The translations under genes were made by a program, and so were the position numbers. Positions 1-7,959 of a stretch of DNA of 10,913 bases are shown here, piece after piece; within the stretch, counting starts at the first letter, position 1, and each line of letters begins with the position of its first letter. The notes under the pieces were generated by a model, which was not told the DNA's origin, made no database searches, and was given only the letters and a program-made list of their open reading frames with translations. Source of the stretch: a bacterium (lineage in GTDB: Bacteria > Bacillota_I > Bacilli_A > RF39 > UBA660); the NCBI GenBank assembly GCA_029012525.1, contig JAQXMG010000019.1:1-10913 (forward strand), given 5' to 3'.

Positions 1-262
1 CCCTTTCGCTCGCCACTACTAAGGAAATCGATTTTTCTTTCTTTTCCACCAGCTACTAAGATGTTTCAGTTCACTGGGTTGTCCTCAATGCAACTATATA
101 TTCATTGCATGATATCAACACATTACTGTTGATGGGTTTCCCCATTCGGAAATCTCCGGATCAAAGTTTACTTACAACTCCCCGAAGCATATCGTTGTTC
201 GTCACGTCCTTCATCAGCTTCTAGTGCCAAGGCATCCACCATGCGCCCTTAATAATTTAATC
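1..262 (-). rRNA. 23S ribosomal RNA, 5' end (partial)
   Basis: Read on the minus strand this is the highly conserved first ~260 nt of bacterial 23S rRNA, beginning near 262 with the GGGCGCATGGTGGATGCCTT stretch and running off the window at position 1. The 5' boundary is estimated from the usual distance to that motif. It follows 16S in the normal 16S-23S order, and the rest of the gene, with 5S, lies outside the window. A window starting inside 23S fits a contig break at a multi-copy rRNA repeat. Confidence 0.95.
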
Positions 263-360
263 ACCATTTGTTTGATATTTGTATCCTATTTTGATGAGTT
301 TAAAACATTACTGTTTTATGACTCTTAATAACATAGAAAATTTATGTTACCCTTATACAT

Positions 361-380
361 TATCTAGTTTTCAAAGAACA
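361..380 (-). promoter_or_regulatory. boxA-like rRNA antitermination site in spacer
   Basis: The minus strand reads TGTTCTTTGAAAACT here, close to the boxA sequence bound by NusB/S10 in rRNA operons. The same core, TGATCTTTGAAAACT, occurs in the leader upstream of 16S. Having it before both rRNA genes is the usual arrangement for rRNA antitermination. The assignment rests on motif and placement. Confidence 0.65.
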
Positions 381-405
381 ATTTCTTGAGAGATACAATC
401 TCTCA

Positions 406-431
406 AAACCAAGCAAAACGTTTATAGCTAG
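406..431 (-). repeat. 3' arm of the 16S precursor processing stem
   Basis: Positions 406-421 are complementary to 2107-2122 upstream of 16S (15 of 16 Watson-Crick positions, the remaining one a G-U), and 424-431 pairs with 2080-2087. The two arms bracket the 16S gene, as expected for the long-range helix cut by RNase III to release pre-16S rRNA. Confidence 0.75.
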
Positions 432-456
432 TTTTTATTAAATATTTCTTTCTCCA

Positions 457-2052
<1,596 letters not shown>

Positions 2053-2079
2053 AATATATTTTAAAGTTTGATTTTTTTC

Positions 2080-2122
2080 CTAGCTATCAAATAAATCAAT
2101 AAATTGACGTTTTGCTTAGTTT
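2080..2122 (-). repeat. 5' arm of the 16S precursor processing stem
   Basis: Leader sequence complementary to the spacer downstream of 16S: 2107-2122 pairs with 406-421 and 2080-2087 (CTAGCTAT) pairs with 424-431 (ATAGCTAG). The unpaired stretch between the two blocks is longer on this side than on the spacer side. It is the expected counterpart for RNase III maturation of 16S. Confidence 0.75.
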
Positions 2123-2132
2123 TCAAAGATCA
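2116..2132 (-). promoter_or_regulatory. boxA-like antitermination site in rRNA leader
   Basis: The minus strand reads TGATCTTTGAAAACTAAG between promoter P2 and 16S, sharing the CTTTGAAAACT core with the spacer site at 361-380. This is the normal place for the leader boxA. It partly overlaps the 5' processing arm. Confidence 0.6.
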
Positions 2133-2167
2133 TATCTTAATGTTGCTTTTTCTCAAGTTGCTTAACC

Positions 2168-2196
2168 ATTGTATCAAACTTATGAAGCAAAGTCAA
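2168..2196 (-). promoter_or_regulatory. rRNA promoter P2
   Basis: On the minus strand, TTGACT (2196-2191), a 17-bp spacer, then TACAAT (2173-2168). Transcription would begin near 2161, about 110 nt before mature 16S and upstream of the boxA-like site and the processing arm. The match to the housekeeping sigma consensus is strong. Confidence 0.8.
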
Positions 2197-2283
2197 GCAC
2201 TTTTTTTTAATTTTTTATTTTTTATTGTACTTTTTATTTCCTTATCAAGGCTTTTTGCTTCCTTTTTCTGTTTGACATGTTCT

Positions 2284-2312
2284 AATATAACACTTCGAAA
2301 TATTCTTGTCAA
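2284..2312 (-). promoter_or_regulatory. rRNA promoter P1
   Basis: On the minus strand, a perfect TTGACA (2312-2307), a 17-bp spacer ending in TGT, and TATATT (2289-2284), giving an extended -10 (TGnTATATT). It lies 116 bp upstream of P2, the tandem arrangement common in Firmicute rRNA operons. Confidence 0.85.
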
Positions 2313-2360
2313 CAAAAAAATGCATTTTTTTTTTAATTTTTTTTATTTTTTAATTTTATC
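2313..2360 (-). promoter_or_regulatory. A/T-tract UP-like element upstream of rRNA P1
   Basis: The bases just upstream of the P1 -35 are almost pure A/T tracts: long A runs on the minus strand, interrupted by TGCATTTTTTT next to the -35. Such tracts are known to bind the RNA polymerase alpha C-terminal domains at rRNA promoters. The whole region is AT-rich, so the assignment is by position only. Confidence 0.4.
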
Positions 2361-2366
2361 AGAACA

Positions 2367-2423
2367 AAATAATGATTTTTACTATAACATTATATTAAAA
2401 ATTATAGCAAATATTCATTATTT
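2367..2423 (-). terminator. Nested inverted repeat at the end of the DUF402 gene (possible terminator)
   Basis: A perfect 9-bp repeat (2367-2375 with 2415-2423) encloses a second 6-bp repeat (2382-2387 with 2402-2407). It overlaps the tandem TAA-TGA stop of the DUF402 gene and is followed on the minus strand by a short T-containing stretch, without a clean U-run. It may end that transcript before the rRNA promoters; the evidence is weak. Confidence 0.35.
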
Positions 2424-2957
2424 TATAGTTTTTTTTAAAAAGTCTTGAAACATAACATAATAATGATTTATAACATCAGCATTAAATGGATATTCCTTAT
2501 TTCTAACTTTATTAATTAAAATGGTTAATTCATCTTTCAAAATTTTGTCAATATCATTAGAATAATTCATTATTCTTTTGTGATATTGATATTCTCCTCT
2601 ATCTAATACTTTAAACGATCCATCTGGGAATACTCTTAAATCCAAATCATAATCAATATATTTAATTACTCCATCTTCTATTACGTGAGGAGAAGCCATA
2701 TCACAATAATAATATATTCCATCTTTTTTTATTTGACCGATGATATGAAACCAATTAGTTTTAGAAAAAAACACAATTGCAGGTTCTTTTGTTCTCCATA
2801 CTCTTCCATCAAATTCTGTTACTTTAGTTTTATAATTGGCGAATATATTATATTCATCAGTTGATGTAAGATAAATTGTTTCTTCCCAACACTTATGTAC
2901 ATTTCCATCATGCTTATAACATTGTGTTTGCAATCTATCACCTTTTTGTAAAGTCAT
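2418..2957 (-). CDS. DUF402 nucleoside tri-/diphosphatase (YgaC/Ntdp family)
   Basis: A 179-residue cytosolic protein of the DUF402 family, whose studied members (B. subtilis YgaC, staphylococcal Ntdp) hydrolyse nucleoside tri- and diphosphates with a divalent metal. Family landmarks are visible in order: KGDRLQTQCYKHDG (5-18), HKCWEET (21-27), EPAIVFF (58-64), YYYCDMASP (82-90), the acidic strand YIDYDLDLRVFPDG (100-113; D102, D104 and D106 likely metal ligands) and LDRGEY (118-123). Length matches the ~176-residue homologues. An in-frame ATG at 3008 would add 17 residues but lies in the promoter; the ATG at 2957 has AGGAAGTGAT just upstream and matches the family N terminus. The gene is monocistronic, lies downstream of the protease gene on the same strand and ends just upstream of the rRNA promoters. 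Confidence 0.88.
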   Translation of the reverse strand: MTLQKGDRLQTQCYKHDGNVHKCWEETIYLTSTDEYNIFANYKTKVTEFDGRVWRTKEPAIVFFSKTNWFHIIGQIKKDGIYYYCDMASPHVIEDGVIKYIDYDLDLRVFPDGSFKVLDRGEYQYHKRIMNYSNDIDKILKDELTILINKVRNKEYPFNADVINHYYVMFQDFLKKTIK

Positions 2958-2979
2958 TTTATCACTTCCTATAACTTGT

Positions 2980-3008
2980 ATTATAATATTATTTTGTAAT
3001 TTATGCAA
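2980..3008 (-). promoter_or_regulatory. Promoter of the DUF402 gene
   Basis: On the minus strand, TTGCAT (3008-3003), a 17-bp spacer and a perfect TATAAT (2985-2980). Transcription would start near 2973, giving a leader of ~15 nt carrying only the ribosome binding site. This supports the ATG at 2957 as the start. Confidence 0.75.
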
Positions 3009-3068
3009 AAAAACATTATAAAAGACTTATTTAATCGTAAAATATAATATTGATATAAATAAGTCTTT
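3007..3068 (-). terminator. Terminator of the S41 protease gene
   Basis: A perfect 12-bp inverted repeat (3057-3068 with 3021-3032, core AAGACTT/AAGTCTT) begins 5 nt after the protease stop codon and is followed on the minus strand by TATAATG and a run of seven Ts. The 24-nt loop is long for an intrinsic terminator, but stem, position and T-run fit. Confidence 0.7.
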
Positions 3069-3072
3069 ATTA

Positions 3073-4425
3073 TTAATTAGATAAAATTTCAATTGCTTTC
3101 TTTAATTGATTATCATTTTCTTCAATTGGCTTTATTTTATAATCATCACTAAGTTCTATTTCTACTGTAGGTTCAACACCGACCTTATTAATGGTATTTC
3201 CATTAGAAGTTAACCAAGTTTCAGAAGTGATTTTTAACATACTGCCATTTTCCAACTCAATCAATTTTTGAACTGTTCCTTTTCCAAATGTCTTTGTACC
3301 GATTATATCTGAATTCTTAACTTCTTTAAAAGCAGAAGCAAGAATTTCTGAACCTGATGCGCTATTACTATTTGTTAAAACGATAACTTTATAATTTCTA
3401 TCATCAGTTGATGTTCCATAAGTTTTTTCAATTTTTCCCTTTCTATCTATTTGATATAAAATTTCATCTTTTGTGAAAAATAAATTTAATATATTAGTAA
3501 CTGTTGACAAATGTCCTCCAACATTATTTCTAACATCGATTATTAAACTATCAATGGAACTTTCCTCTAATTGTAAAAGCTTTGTTTTAAATTGCTCATC
3601 TGTGTTAAGAGCAAAAATAGATATTGAAATATATCCAATTTTTTTGTCATTATTTTCAATTATTTTAGATTCAACAGATGGGATATCAATCTTTCTCGTA
3701 ACCAATTTTTTTTCTAAATTTCGTTCATCTCTTAAAATAGTTATATTAACGCTTTTATTTTCTTGACCTTTAATTAAACTAGAAATTTCTGTTAAACTAT
3801 AGTTTTTAATATCTTGATTCTCAACTTTTATAATTTTATCATTTATCTTTAAATCAGCGTCAGAAGCAGGAGAATTATCAAAAATTTTACTAATATACGG
3901 ATATCCATCACCGCCAACACTCATTTCAAGACCAATACCATAATATTCCCCATCGACTTGTTCATTAAATTGTTCACTTGTCTCTTCATCAAAATATACA
4001 GAATAACCATCATTTAAATAACTTAACATACCATTAACCGCTGCTTCTTTTAATTTTTTTTGATCTATATCTTGATAGTATTCATCTAAAATAGTGTTAT
4101 ACACTTTTTCAATTTCACTCAGTACTTCATTAGATTCAAATTTATCACTTTTTACATTATTATATATAAAAGCCTCACTTATGAAAATTCCAAATATAAA
4201 TGAAACAACAACCAGTAAAATAAGTTCTAGTAAATTAAATTTTTGTTCATCTAACTTTAATTTTTGTTCAATAAAATTTCCTAATTCTTTAAAATAGTTC
4301 TTTTTTTTATTGATTAAATTTTCTTTTTCTACTTTTTTAATAATACTATTAAATGTTTCTTTTTCTTTTTTCTTTTTTTTATTTGTATTCTCATAATCAT
4401 TTATTATTTTTTTTTGACTATCCAT
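3073..4425 (-). CDS. S41-family carboxy-terminal processing protease (CtpA/CtpB-like), membrane anchored
   Basis: A 450-residue tail-specific serine protease. Residues 1-65 are a highly basic, Lys-rich cytoplasmic segment, 66-88 a transmembrane helix, and the rest should lie outside the membrane. A PDZ domain (about 155-235, with GIGLEM near 163-168) precedes the S41 core. The catalytic Ser-Lys pair is intact: S357 in SNSASGSE, K382 and Q386 in KTFGKGTVQ, with the 25- and 4-residue spacings of CtpB. LIIDVRNNVGG (294-304) is the conserved strand leading to the oxyanion region. Homologues trim the C termini of envelope or sporulation regulatory proteins (CtpB cleaves SpoIVFA); the substrate here cannot be told. 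The ATG start has GGTGAT 6 nt upstream. The ~65-residue basic N-terminal tail is longer than in typical CtpA/CtpB. The gene is flanked by terminators on both sides. Confidence 0.93.
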   Translation of the reverse strand: MDSQKKIINDYENTNKKKKKEKETFNSIIKKVEKENLINKKKNYFKELGNFIEQKLKLDEQKFNLLELILLVVVSFIFGIFISEAFIYNNVKSDKFESNEVLSEIEKVYNTILDEYYQDIDQKKLKEAAVNGMLSYLNDGYSVYFDEETSEQFNEQVDGEYYGIGLEMSVGGDGYPYISKIFDNSPASDADLKINDKIIKVENQDIKNYSLTEISSLIKGQENKSVNITILRDERNLEKKLVTRKIDIPSVESKIIENNDKKIGYISISIFALNTDEQFKTKLLQLEESSIDSLIIDVRNNVGGHLSTVTNILNLFFTKDEILYQIDRKGKIEKTYGTSTDDRNYKVIVLTNSNSASGSEILASAFKEVKNSDIIGTKTFGKGTVQKLIELENGSMLKITSETWLTSNGNTINKVGVEPTVEIELSDDYKIKPIEENDNQLKKAIEILSN

Positions 4426-4444
4426 TTATTATCACCACTATTAT

Positions 4445-4473
4445 ATAATAACATATTTTATTTTTTTTGTTTA
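4445..4473 (-). promoter_or_regulatory. Candidate promoter of the S41 protease gene
   Basis: On the minus strand, TAAACA (4473-4468), a 17-bp spacer ending in TGT, then TATTAT (4450-4445), an extended -10 arrangement. A second -10-like TATAAT overlaps it. In such AT-rich sequence chance matches are likely. Confidence 0.35.
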
Positions 4474-4542
4474 CTAATTTTTTATAATTTTACTAAATTA
4501 TTTTAAATGTATATTTTATTTATTTTTAGTAATAATATTAAT

Positions 4543-4563
4543 GAAGAGAAAAGTTATCTCTTC
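4543..4563. repeat. 7-bp inverted repeat between thioredoxin-fold and protease genes
   Basis: GAAGAGA (4543-4549) and TCTCTTC (4557-4563) form a perfect 7-bp stem with a 7-nt loop, between the terminator at 4573-4605 and the protease promoter region. No T-run follows on either strand, so it is not an evident terminator; an operator or a backup hairpin are possible. Confidence 0.45.
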
Positions 4564-4572
4564 AAAATAAAG

Positions 4573-4605
4573 AAAAGATATTAACATTTTTTGTTAATAT
4601 CTTTT
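4573..4605 (-). terminator. Terminator of the thioredoxin-fold gene
   Basis: A perfect 13-bp inverted repeat (4593-4605 with 4573-4585, GTTAATATC core) with a 7-nt loop overlaps the TAA stop codon. Its 3' arm and the following minus-strand bases (CTTTTCTTTATTTT) supply the T-rich tail. Confidence 0.85.
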
Positions 4606-5104
4606 ATAAATTATTTAAATATTCAACTACTTTATCATATCCTTCAATATATGATTCATTTTTACCAGAAACAATTTTAATAATAGTAGTACCATTAATT
4701 TTTAATGATTCTGCATCATTCGCTTTTGAATTTCCTGTTTCACTAATAATATTTTTATTTAGTAAAGAATTTAAATCAACTTTATATATAGATTTAGATG
4801 TTATTTTATTTATTTTTTCTAAAATATCATCATTTTCATAAAAAACAACATAATATTCTTCTTCACTTCTTGTGAAAACTTGACCTGCTAATATATTAGA
4901 ATAATCATTTTCTTGAACATCTTCTTCTAACTTATAATTTCCAGAAGCAATATTTGAAATAACACATATTACAATGGCAACAACTAATATTCCACAAATT
5001 ATTTTAGCAAAATATAATATTTGATTTTTTACTGGATTTTCACATCTTTTGTTTGTCTTTACTTTATCCATGTTCTTTTTAATTTTATTTTCTATTTTTG
5101 ACAT
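4604..5104 (-). CDS. Membrane-anchored thioredoxin-fold protein lacking the CxxC motif
   Basis: A 166-residue protein: basic cytoplasmic N terminus (1-29), one transmembrane helix (about 30-52), and an outer domain of ~110 residues that I read as a degenerate thioredoxin fold. Supporting pattern: ILAGQVF (71-77) leading into YYVVFYENDD (84-93, a beta strand and the place of the active site), IYKVDLN (106-112), then LKINGTTIIKI (134-144) and YIEGYDKVVEYL (152-163), like the end of thioredoxins. The WCxxC motif is replaced by NDD, the cis-proline position carries Thr, and the outer domain has no cysteine, so it cannot be an oxidoreductase. A binding or assembly role is possible but unknown. The ATG at 5104 is chosen because GAGGGTGG lies before it; the ATG at 5119 overlaps that site. 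The gene stands alone between two terminators. Confidence 0.6.
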   Translation of the reverse strand: MSKIENKIKKNMDKVKTNKRCENPVKNQILYFAKIICGILVVAIVICVISNIASGNYKLEEDVQENDYSNILAGQVFTRSEEEYYVVFYENDDILEKINKITSKSIYKVDLNSLLNKNIISETGNSKANDAESLKINGTTIIKIVSGKNESYIEGYDKVVEYLNNL

Positions 5105-5123
5105 TTTTACCACCCTCATAGAA

Positions 5124-5129
5124 ATTATA
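5124..5129 (-). promoter_or_regulatory. Candidate -10 box of the thioredoxin-fold gene
   Basis: A TATAAT hexamer on the minus strand, 20 bp before the ATG at 5104, downstream of the preceding terminator. No convincing -35 is seen 16-18 bp upstream (the region is T-rich), so this is tentative. Confidence 0.4.
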
Positions 5130-5141
5130 TAATAAAGAAAT

Positions 5142-5182
5142 TAAAAAATAAAGAAAAAAGAGAAAAATTATTTATTTTTCTC
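5142..5182 (-). terminator. Terminator of the LolA-like lipoprotein gene
   Basis: An 8-bp perfect stem (5175-5182 with 5160-5167, GAGAAAAA/TTTTTCTC) with a 7-nt loop, followed on the minus strand by TTTTTTCTTTATTTTTT. The stem overlaps the last codons and stop of the lipoprotein gene. Confidence 0.85.
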
Positions 5183-6206
5183 CAAGTGTGGCAACTACAT
5201 TAATTGATTTAGCAACTTCTAGTAATTCATTAGTTGATAATACATCTGAAACTATATAATATTCAATTCCACTACTAATCCAAGTATAAGACGTATCTGT
5301 TAAGGCACCAACCGTGTCAATAAGTAAATATGGTTCTCCATAACTTGGAATAATTGTAAATTCTTCTTCCTTACTAACATTTTCTTGGACTAGAATGAAT
5401 GAACTATCTCCTGAAAATGTCATTATAACACGTTCTCCTGATGTAGTTTCTATTACTTCTTTATTAGATAATACTGTATTAGCTGGTAAATATAATGGAA
5501 ATAAGGCATCTTCTATTTTTCCAGTTGTGTTTGTTTCAGTTTCTGATGAATCATTTATATTAGTTTTATCTTCATTATCTTCTAATTCTTTTTTCTCATC
5601 TATTTCAAAATAATTATCTTTAAAATTTGCTTTCTTATCAATTTCAATAACTTTAAATGTTATTCTTGGAATATCATTTGCATCTAAAACCTCAACATAT
5701 TTTAAATTTGCATTTTTATCTAAATGAATATTTTCCTTTACTAATTCTTTATTATTTGGATAGCAAACATCAACTTTAAATACATAATTACCATCTTTTT
5801 CTGTAAATTCATAATTCTCATCATTTTTCAGATCTGTTATTAATGATTGTAATAAATAACTTTGGGAATTATTGTATGGCCATTCACTTTGAAACTTAAA
5901 GCTTTTATTAAGAGAAGTATTAATAACATAGACTCCAGTTGTATTTCTTAAAATTATTTGTTCATAATTATTTGCTTTATTTAATAAAACAACTTTAAAA
6001 TTATCTGGAGAACTATAACTTACACTAACATCATATGTATATGTATCATCATTATTGTTAACACTTAATTCTCCAGTCATATAATAACTTTTTAAATCTT
6101 TAATGTCATTAATGAAATCATCTCTTAATTTCTCCTTAGAAACACTTCCACATCCTGTTAATAATAAAACCATAACTAGAATTAAACTTAAAAAAATTTT
6201 TTTCAA
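5172..6206 (-). CDS. LolA-like lipoprotein with C-terminal DUF4367-like domain (YdcC/GerS-type)
   Basis: A 344-residue secreted lipoprotein. The N terminus is a classical lipoprotein signal: KK, a hydrophobic core and lipobox LLTGC, with C19 the lipidated residue. Residues ~25-205 look like a LolA fold (LKSYYMTGELSV, SSPDNFKVVLLN, repeated strands), then a polar acidic Asn/Ser/Thr linker (~208-232), then a C-terminal domain (~235-344) ending in the ELLEVAKSI helix typical of DUF4367. B. subtilis YdcC (sigma-E controlled) and clostridial GerS share this type of architecture, hinting at sporulation, but non-sporulation lipoproteins of this fold exist. The start is the TTG at 6206, six nt after AGAGGTG; the upstream GTG at 6215 lies inside that ribosome binding site. 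Transcribed divergently from the DUF378 gene and terminated on its own. Confidence 0.72.
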   Translation of the reverse strand: MKKIFLSLILVMVLLLTGCGSVSKEKLRDDFINDIKDLKSYYMTGELSVNNNDDTYTYDVSVSYSSPDNFKVVLLNKANNYEQIILRNTTGVYVINTSLNKSFKFQSEWPYNNSQSYLLQSLITDLKNDENYEFTEKDGNYVFKVDVCYPNNKELVKENIHLDKNANLKYVEVLDANDIPRITFKVIEIDKKANFKDNYFEIDEKKELEDNEDKTNINDSSETETNTTGKIEDALFPLYLPANTVLSNKEVIETTSGERVIMTFSGDSSFILVQENVSKEEEFTIIPSYGEPYLLIDTVGALTDTSYTWISSGIEYYIVSDVLSTNELLEVAKSINVVATLGEK

Positions 6207-6237
6207 TTTAAACACCTCTTTTTTATTTTTCTAGTTA

Positions 6238-6265
6238 ATTATATTTAAAAGTTTATTTAATATTC
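6238..6265 (-). promoter_or_regulatory. Promoter region of the lipoprotein gene (sigma-E-like or sigma-A)
   Basis: On the minus strand GAATATT (6265-6259), a 13-bp spacer, then AATATAAT (6245-6238). The first block fits the sigma-E -35 (GHATATT) and the second matches 6 of 8 positions of its -10 (CATACAMT). The second block also contains a plain TATAAT (6243-6238), for which no good sigma-A -35 is seen. Either reading is possible in this AT-rich DNA. Confidence 0.4.
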
Positions 6266-6326
6266 ATGAATAAAAAATAAAATAATGTTTATCCTAATAG
6301 TAGATTAAAAAAAGGAGGAGTTTATT

Positions 6327-6527
6327 TTGATTACATTACAAAAAGTATGTCTTGTATTTACAATAATTGGTGCAATTGTATGGGGACTAGTTGGAATTTT
6401 TGGATTTAATCTAGTCGACTATATTTTTGGTGAAGCAAGTATTTTATCAAGGATAATCTATATTATTGTTGGAATTGCAGGGCTAATAAATATTGGACTA
6501 CTTGTTCAAGATATAGATGTTAAATAA
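6327..6527 (+). CDS. DUF378 small membrane protein (YuzA-like)
   Basis: A 66-residue protein with two transmembrane helices (about 6-27 and 40-58). The pattern IGAIVWGLVGIFGFNLVDYIFG followed, split here for length, by SILSRIIYIIVGIAGL is the signature of DUF378; the usual Asn-Trp-Gly is Val-Trp-Gly here. Function of the family is unknown. The start is TTG at 6327, six nt after a near-perfect ribosome binding site AAAGGAGGAG (6311-6320), which rules out later ATG choices. It is the only gene on the plus strand, divergent from the lipoprotein and convergent with cdaR. No clear promoter is seen. Confidence 0.85.
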   Translation: MITLQKVCLVFTIIGAIVWGLVGIFGFNLVDYIFGEASILSRIIYIIVGIAGLINIGLLVQDIDVK

Positions 6528-6555
6528 AAAAACTTTCGAAATACGAAAGTTTTTT
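6527..6555. terminator. Bidirectional terminator between DUF378 gene and cdaR
   Basis: A stem CTTTCG/CGAAAG (6533-6538 with 6544-6549) extended by an A-run on the left and a T-run on the right, with a 5-nt loop. It gives a U-tract in both directions and overlaps the end of both convergent reading frames, so it should end both transcripts. Confidence 0.9.
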
Positions 6556-7957
6556 ATTGTTTCTTAATAATAATACTAACTTTTGTCTTTTGAGGTGTAT
6601 AACTTAATTTTACATCATCTCCAGAAACCATAACTTCTACTTCATGAACTCCAACACCTAAACCTTTCAAATCAACATACGCAGTAATATCATCAGATGT
6701 TACATTTTTAAGATTCGTTGAAGTTCCTTTTACAATAACATCAACACTACTATCTTCTTTTGATGATGCTTGAGCAACAAGCCCATTACCTAAATTTCTG
6801 GTTTCAATTGAAACACTAGACACTTTCTTTTCTGATATTTCAGATAGTTTAACCTTTACAACAACACTTGATGTACTCATTTCTTTAACTCCAGATGGTT
6901 TAGAGATATTTACATTAAATTCTGTATCTTTATTTAATCCTGAAACATCTATTTTAACTGGAATTGATGAAATATTAGTTAACACTTCTTCACTACCATA
7001 AATTGTAATTTTCGTTGTACTAAGCGTTATACTTTCAATTGATTTACCAAATACTACATCACCAGTTGGCTCAACTTTTAATGGAACTTCTTTACTAGGA
7101 GATGTTATTTCAATAGTTGCATCAACACTTTCTGGAACTATTTCAACATCAACTATTTCACCATTAACATCATAAGCAACAAGAGGAATATCTTTTAAAG
7201 TTGTTGTTCCTACCGTTGGATTTACTATTTTGCTTACATCAACAAGAGCTTTTACAACGGCAACTTGTTTAAGTTTGTATTCTGCTCCTTTTATATAAAC
7301 TTCATCTCTACTAAAACTAATATTTGAAATAGTATATTTTGAATCTAGTTTATTTTCGTACATTATTTCAGATGACAATGTTCTTGATTCAGTTAATTTC
7401 TCATAAATAACAACAGTAACTGAAGAAGGTGTTAATTTATATTCCACAGAAGAAACTGAACCACTATATTTTAATGAAACTTCATGAGTTCCTGGTCTTA
7501 AATCTCTTAAATCAACTATAACTTCATCACTTGGATATTGTTTAGCTAAATAAAGATCTGCTCTTCTTCCAATTAAAGTTATATCAACTGATTTAGGTAA
7601 CCCTTCAACAACATAAGCTTCTTCATTATATAATGCAGTTAATTCTTGGTTCGTTAACACATCTGCAGATTTATTTAACATTACATCATTATTTTTATCA
7701 ATAATTATAAAAACGCCAAATGCTAAAACAAATGAAAAAACAATTAAAAATATTTTGTTATTTAACAATCTTTCAAATGGTCTATTATTAGTTTTAAATA
7801 GTTTACCCACTAATATAATTAACTTACTTAGAGGAGTTATCAATAATTTATCAAATATTTTATAAATTATTTCAAAAAATCTGTATATTGCTCTTCCAAT
7901 TTTTTTTAGTATTTTATGACTTCTTTTTTTAGAAGATGTTTTCTTTACCTTATTCAT
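6554..7957 (-). CDS. cdaR: CdaR, YbbR-repeat regulator of diadenylate cyclase CdaA
   Basis: A 467-residue membrane-anchored protein. After a basic N-terminal region (1-60) a single transmembrane helix (about 67-86, in NNKIFLIVFSFVLAFGVF) leads to an extracytoplasmic part with four YbbR-type beta domains, about 100-185, 190-285, 288-372 and 376-465. CdaR in B. subtilis and Listeria binds CdaA and modulates c-di-AMP synthesis. The start lies 2 nt after the cdaA stop, with GAGGAGGA inside the end of cdaA, so the two are translated as a pair. Homologues usually begin almost at the transmembrane helix; here ~60 residues precede it, including an amphipathic or hydrophobic stretch (22-54). glmM, the usual third gene, is missing: a terminator and a convergent gene follow. 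Confidence 0.9.
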   Translation of the reverse strand: MNKVKKTSSKKRSHKILKKIGRAIYRFFEIIYKIFDKLLITPLSKLIILVGKLFKTNNRPFERLLNNKIFLIVFSFVLAFGVFIIIDKNNDVMLNKSADVLTNQELTALYNEEAYVVEGLPKSVDITLIGRRADLYLAKQYPSDEVIVDLRDLRPGTHEVSLKYSGSVSSVEYKLTPSSVTVVIYEKLTESRTLSSEIMYENKLDSKYTISNISFSRDEVYIKGAEYKLKQVAVVKALVDVSKIVNPTVGTTTLKDIPLVAYDVNGEIVDVEIVPESVDATIEITSPSKEVPLKVEPTGDVVFGKSIESITLSTTKITIYGSEEVLTNISSIPVKIDVSGLNKDTEFNVNISKPSGVKEMSTSSVVVKVKLSEISEKKVSSVSIETRNLGNGLVAQASSKEDSSVDVIVKGTSTNLKNVTSDDITAYVDLKGLGVGVHEVEVMVSGDDVKLSYTPQKTKVSIIIKKQ

Positions 7958-7959
7958 AA

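Larger units (their letters stand above)
263..456 (-). other. 16S-23S internal transcribed spacer without tRNA
   Basis: A spacer of about 194 nt between the 3' end of 16S and the 5' end of 23S. It is too short, and lacks any cloverleaf, to hold the tRNA-Ile/tRNA-Ala pair often found there. It contains the 3' arm of the 16S processing stem (406-431), a perfect 8-bp hairpin with a 5-nt loop (386-393 with 399-406), a boxA-like antitermination site (361-380), and a weaker inverted repeat around TAAAAC/GTTTTA near 300-320. Confidence 0.85.

Noticed and set aside
2104..2448. 114-codon plus-strand frame rich in Phe, Leu and Ile
   Set aside because: It runs antisense across the rRNA leader, both rRNA promoters and the A/T tract; the composition reflects T-runs. 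No ribosome binding site or homology.
3473..3766. Plus-strand frame opposite the S41 protease gene, and a similar one at 4094-4297
   Set aside because: Both are antisense shadows of a well-supported protease gene and start without a ribosome binding site.
5395..5613. Plus-strand frame opposite the lipoprotein gene; likewise 8049-8231 opposite cdaA
   Set aside because: Antisense to confident genes, low-complexity products, no start signals.
6262..6271. 10-bp palindrome ATTCATGAAT in the lipoprotein-DUF378 divergent region as an operator
   Set aside because: Short and AT-rich; no second copy in the window and no clear relation to a promoter other than partial overlap with the -35-like block.
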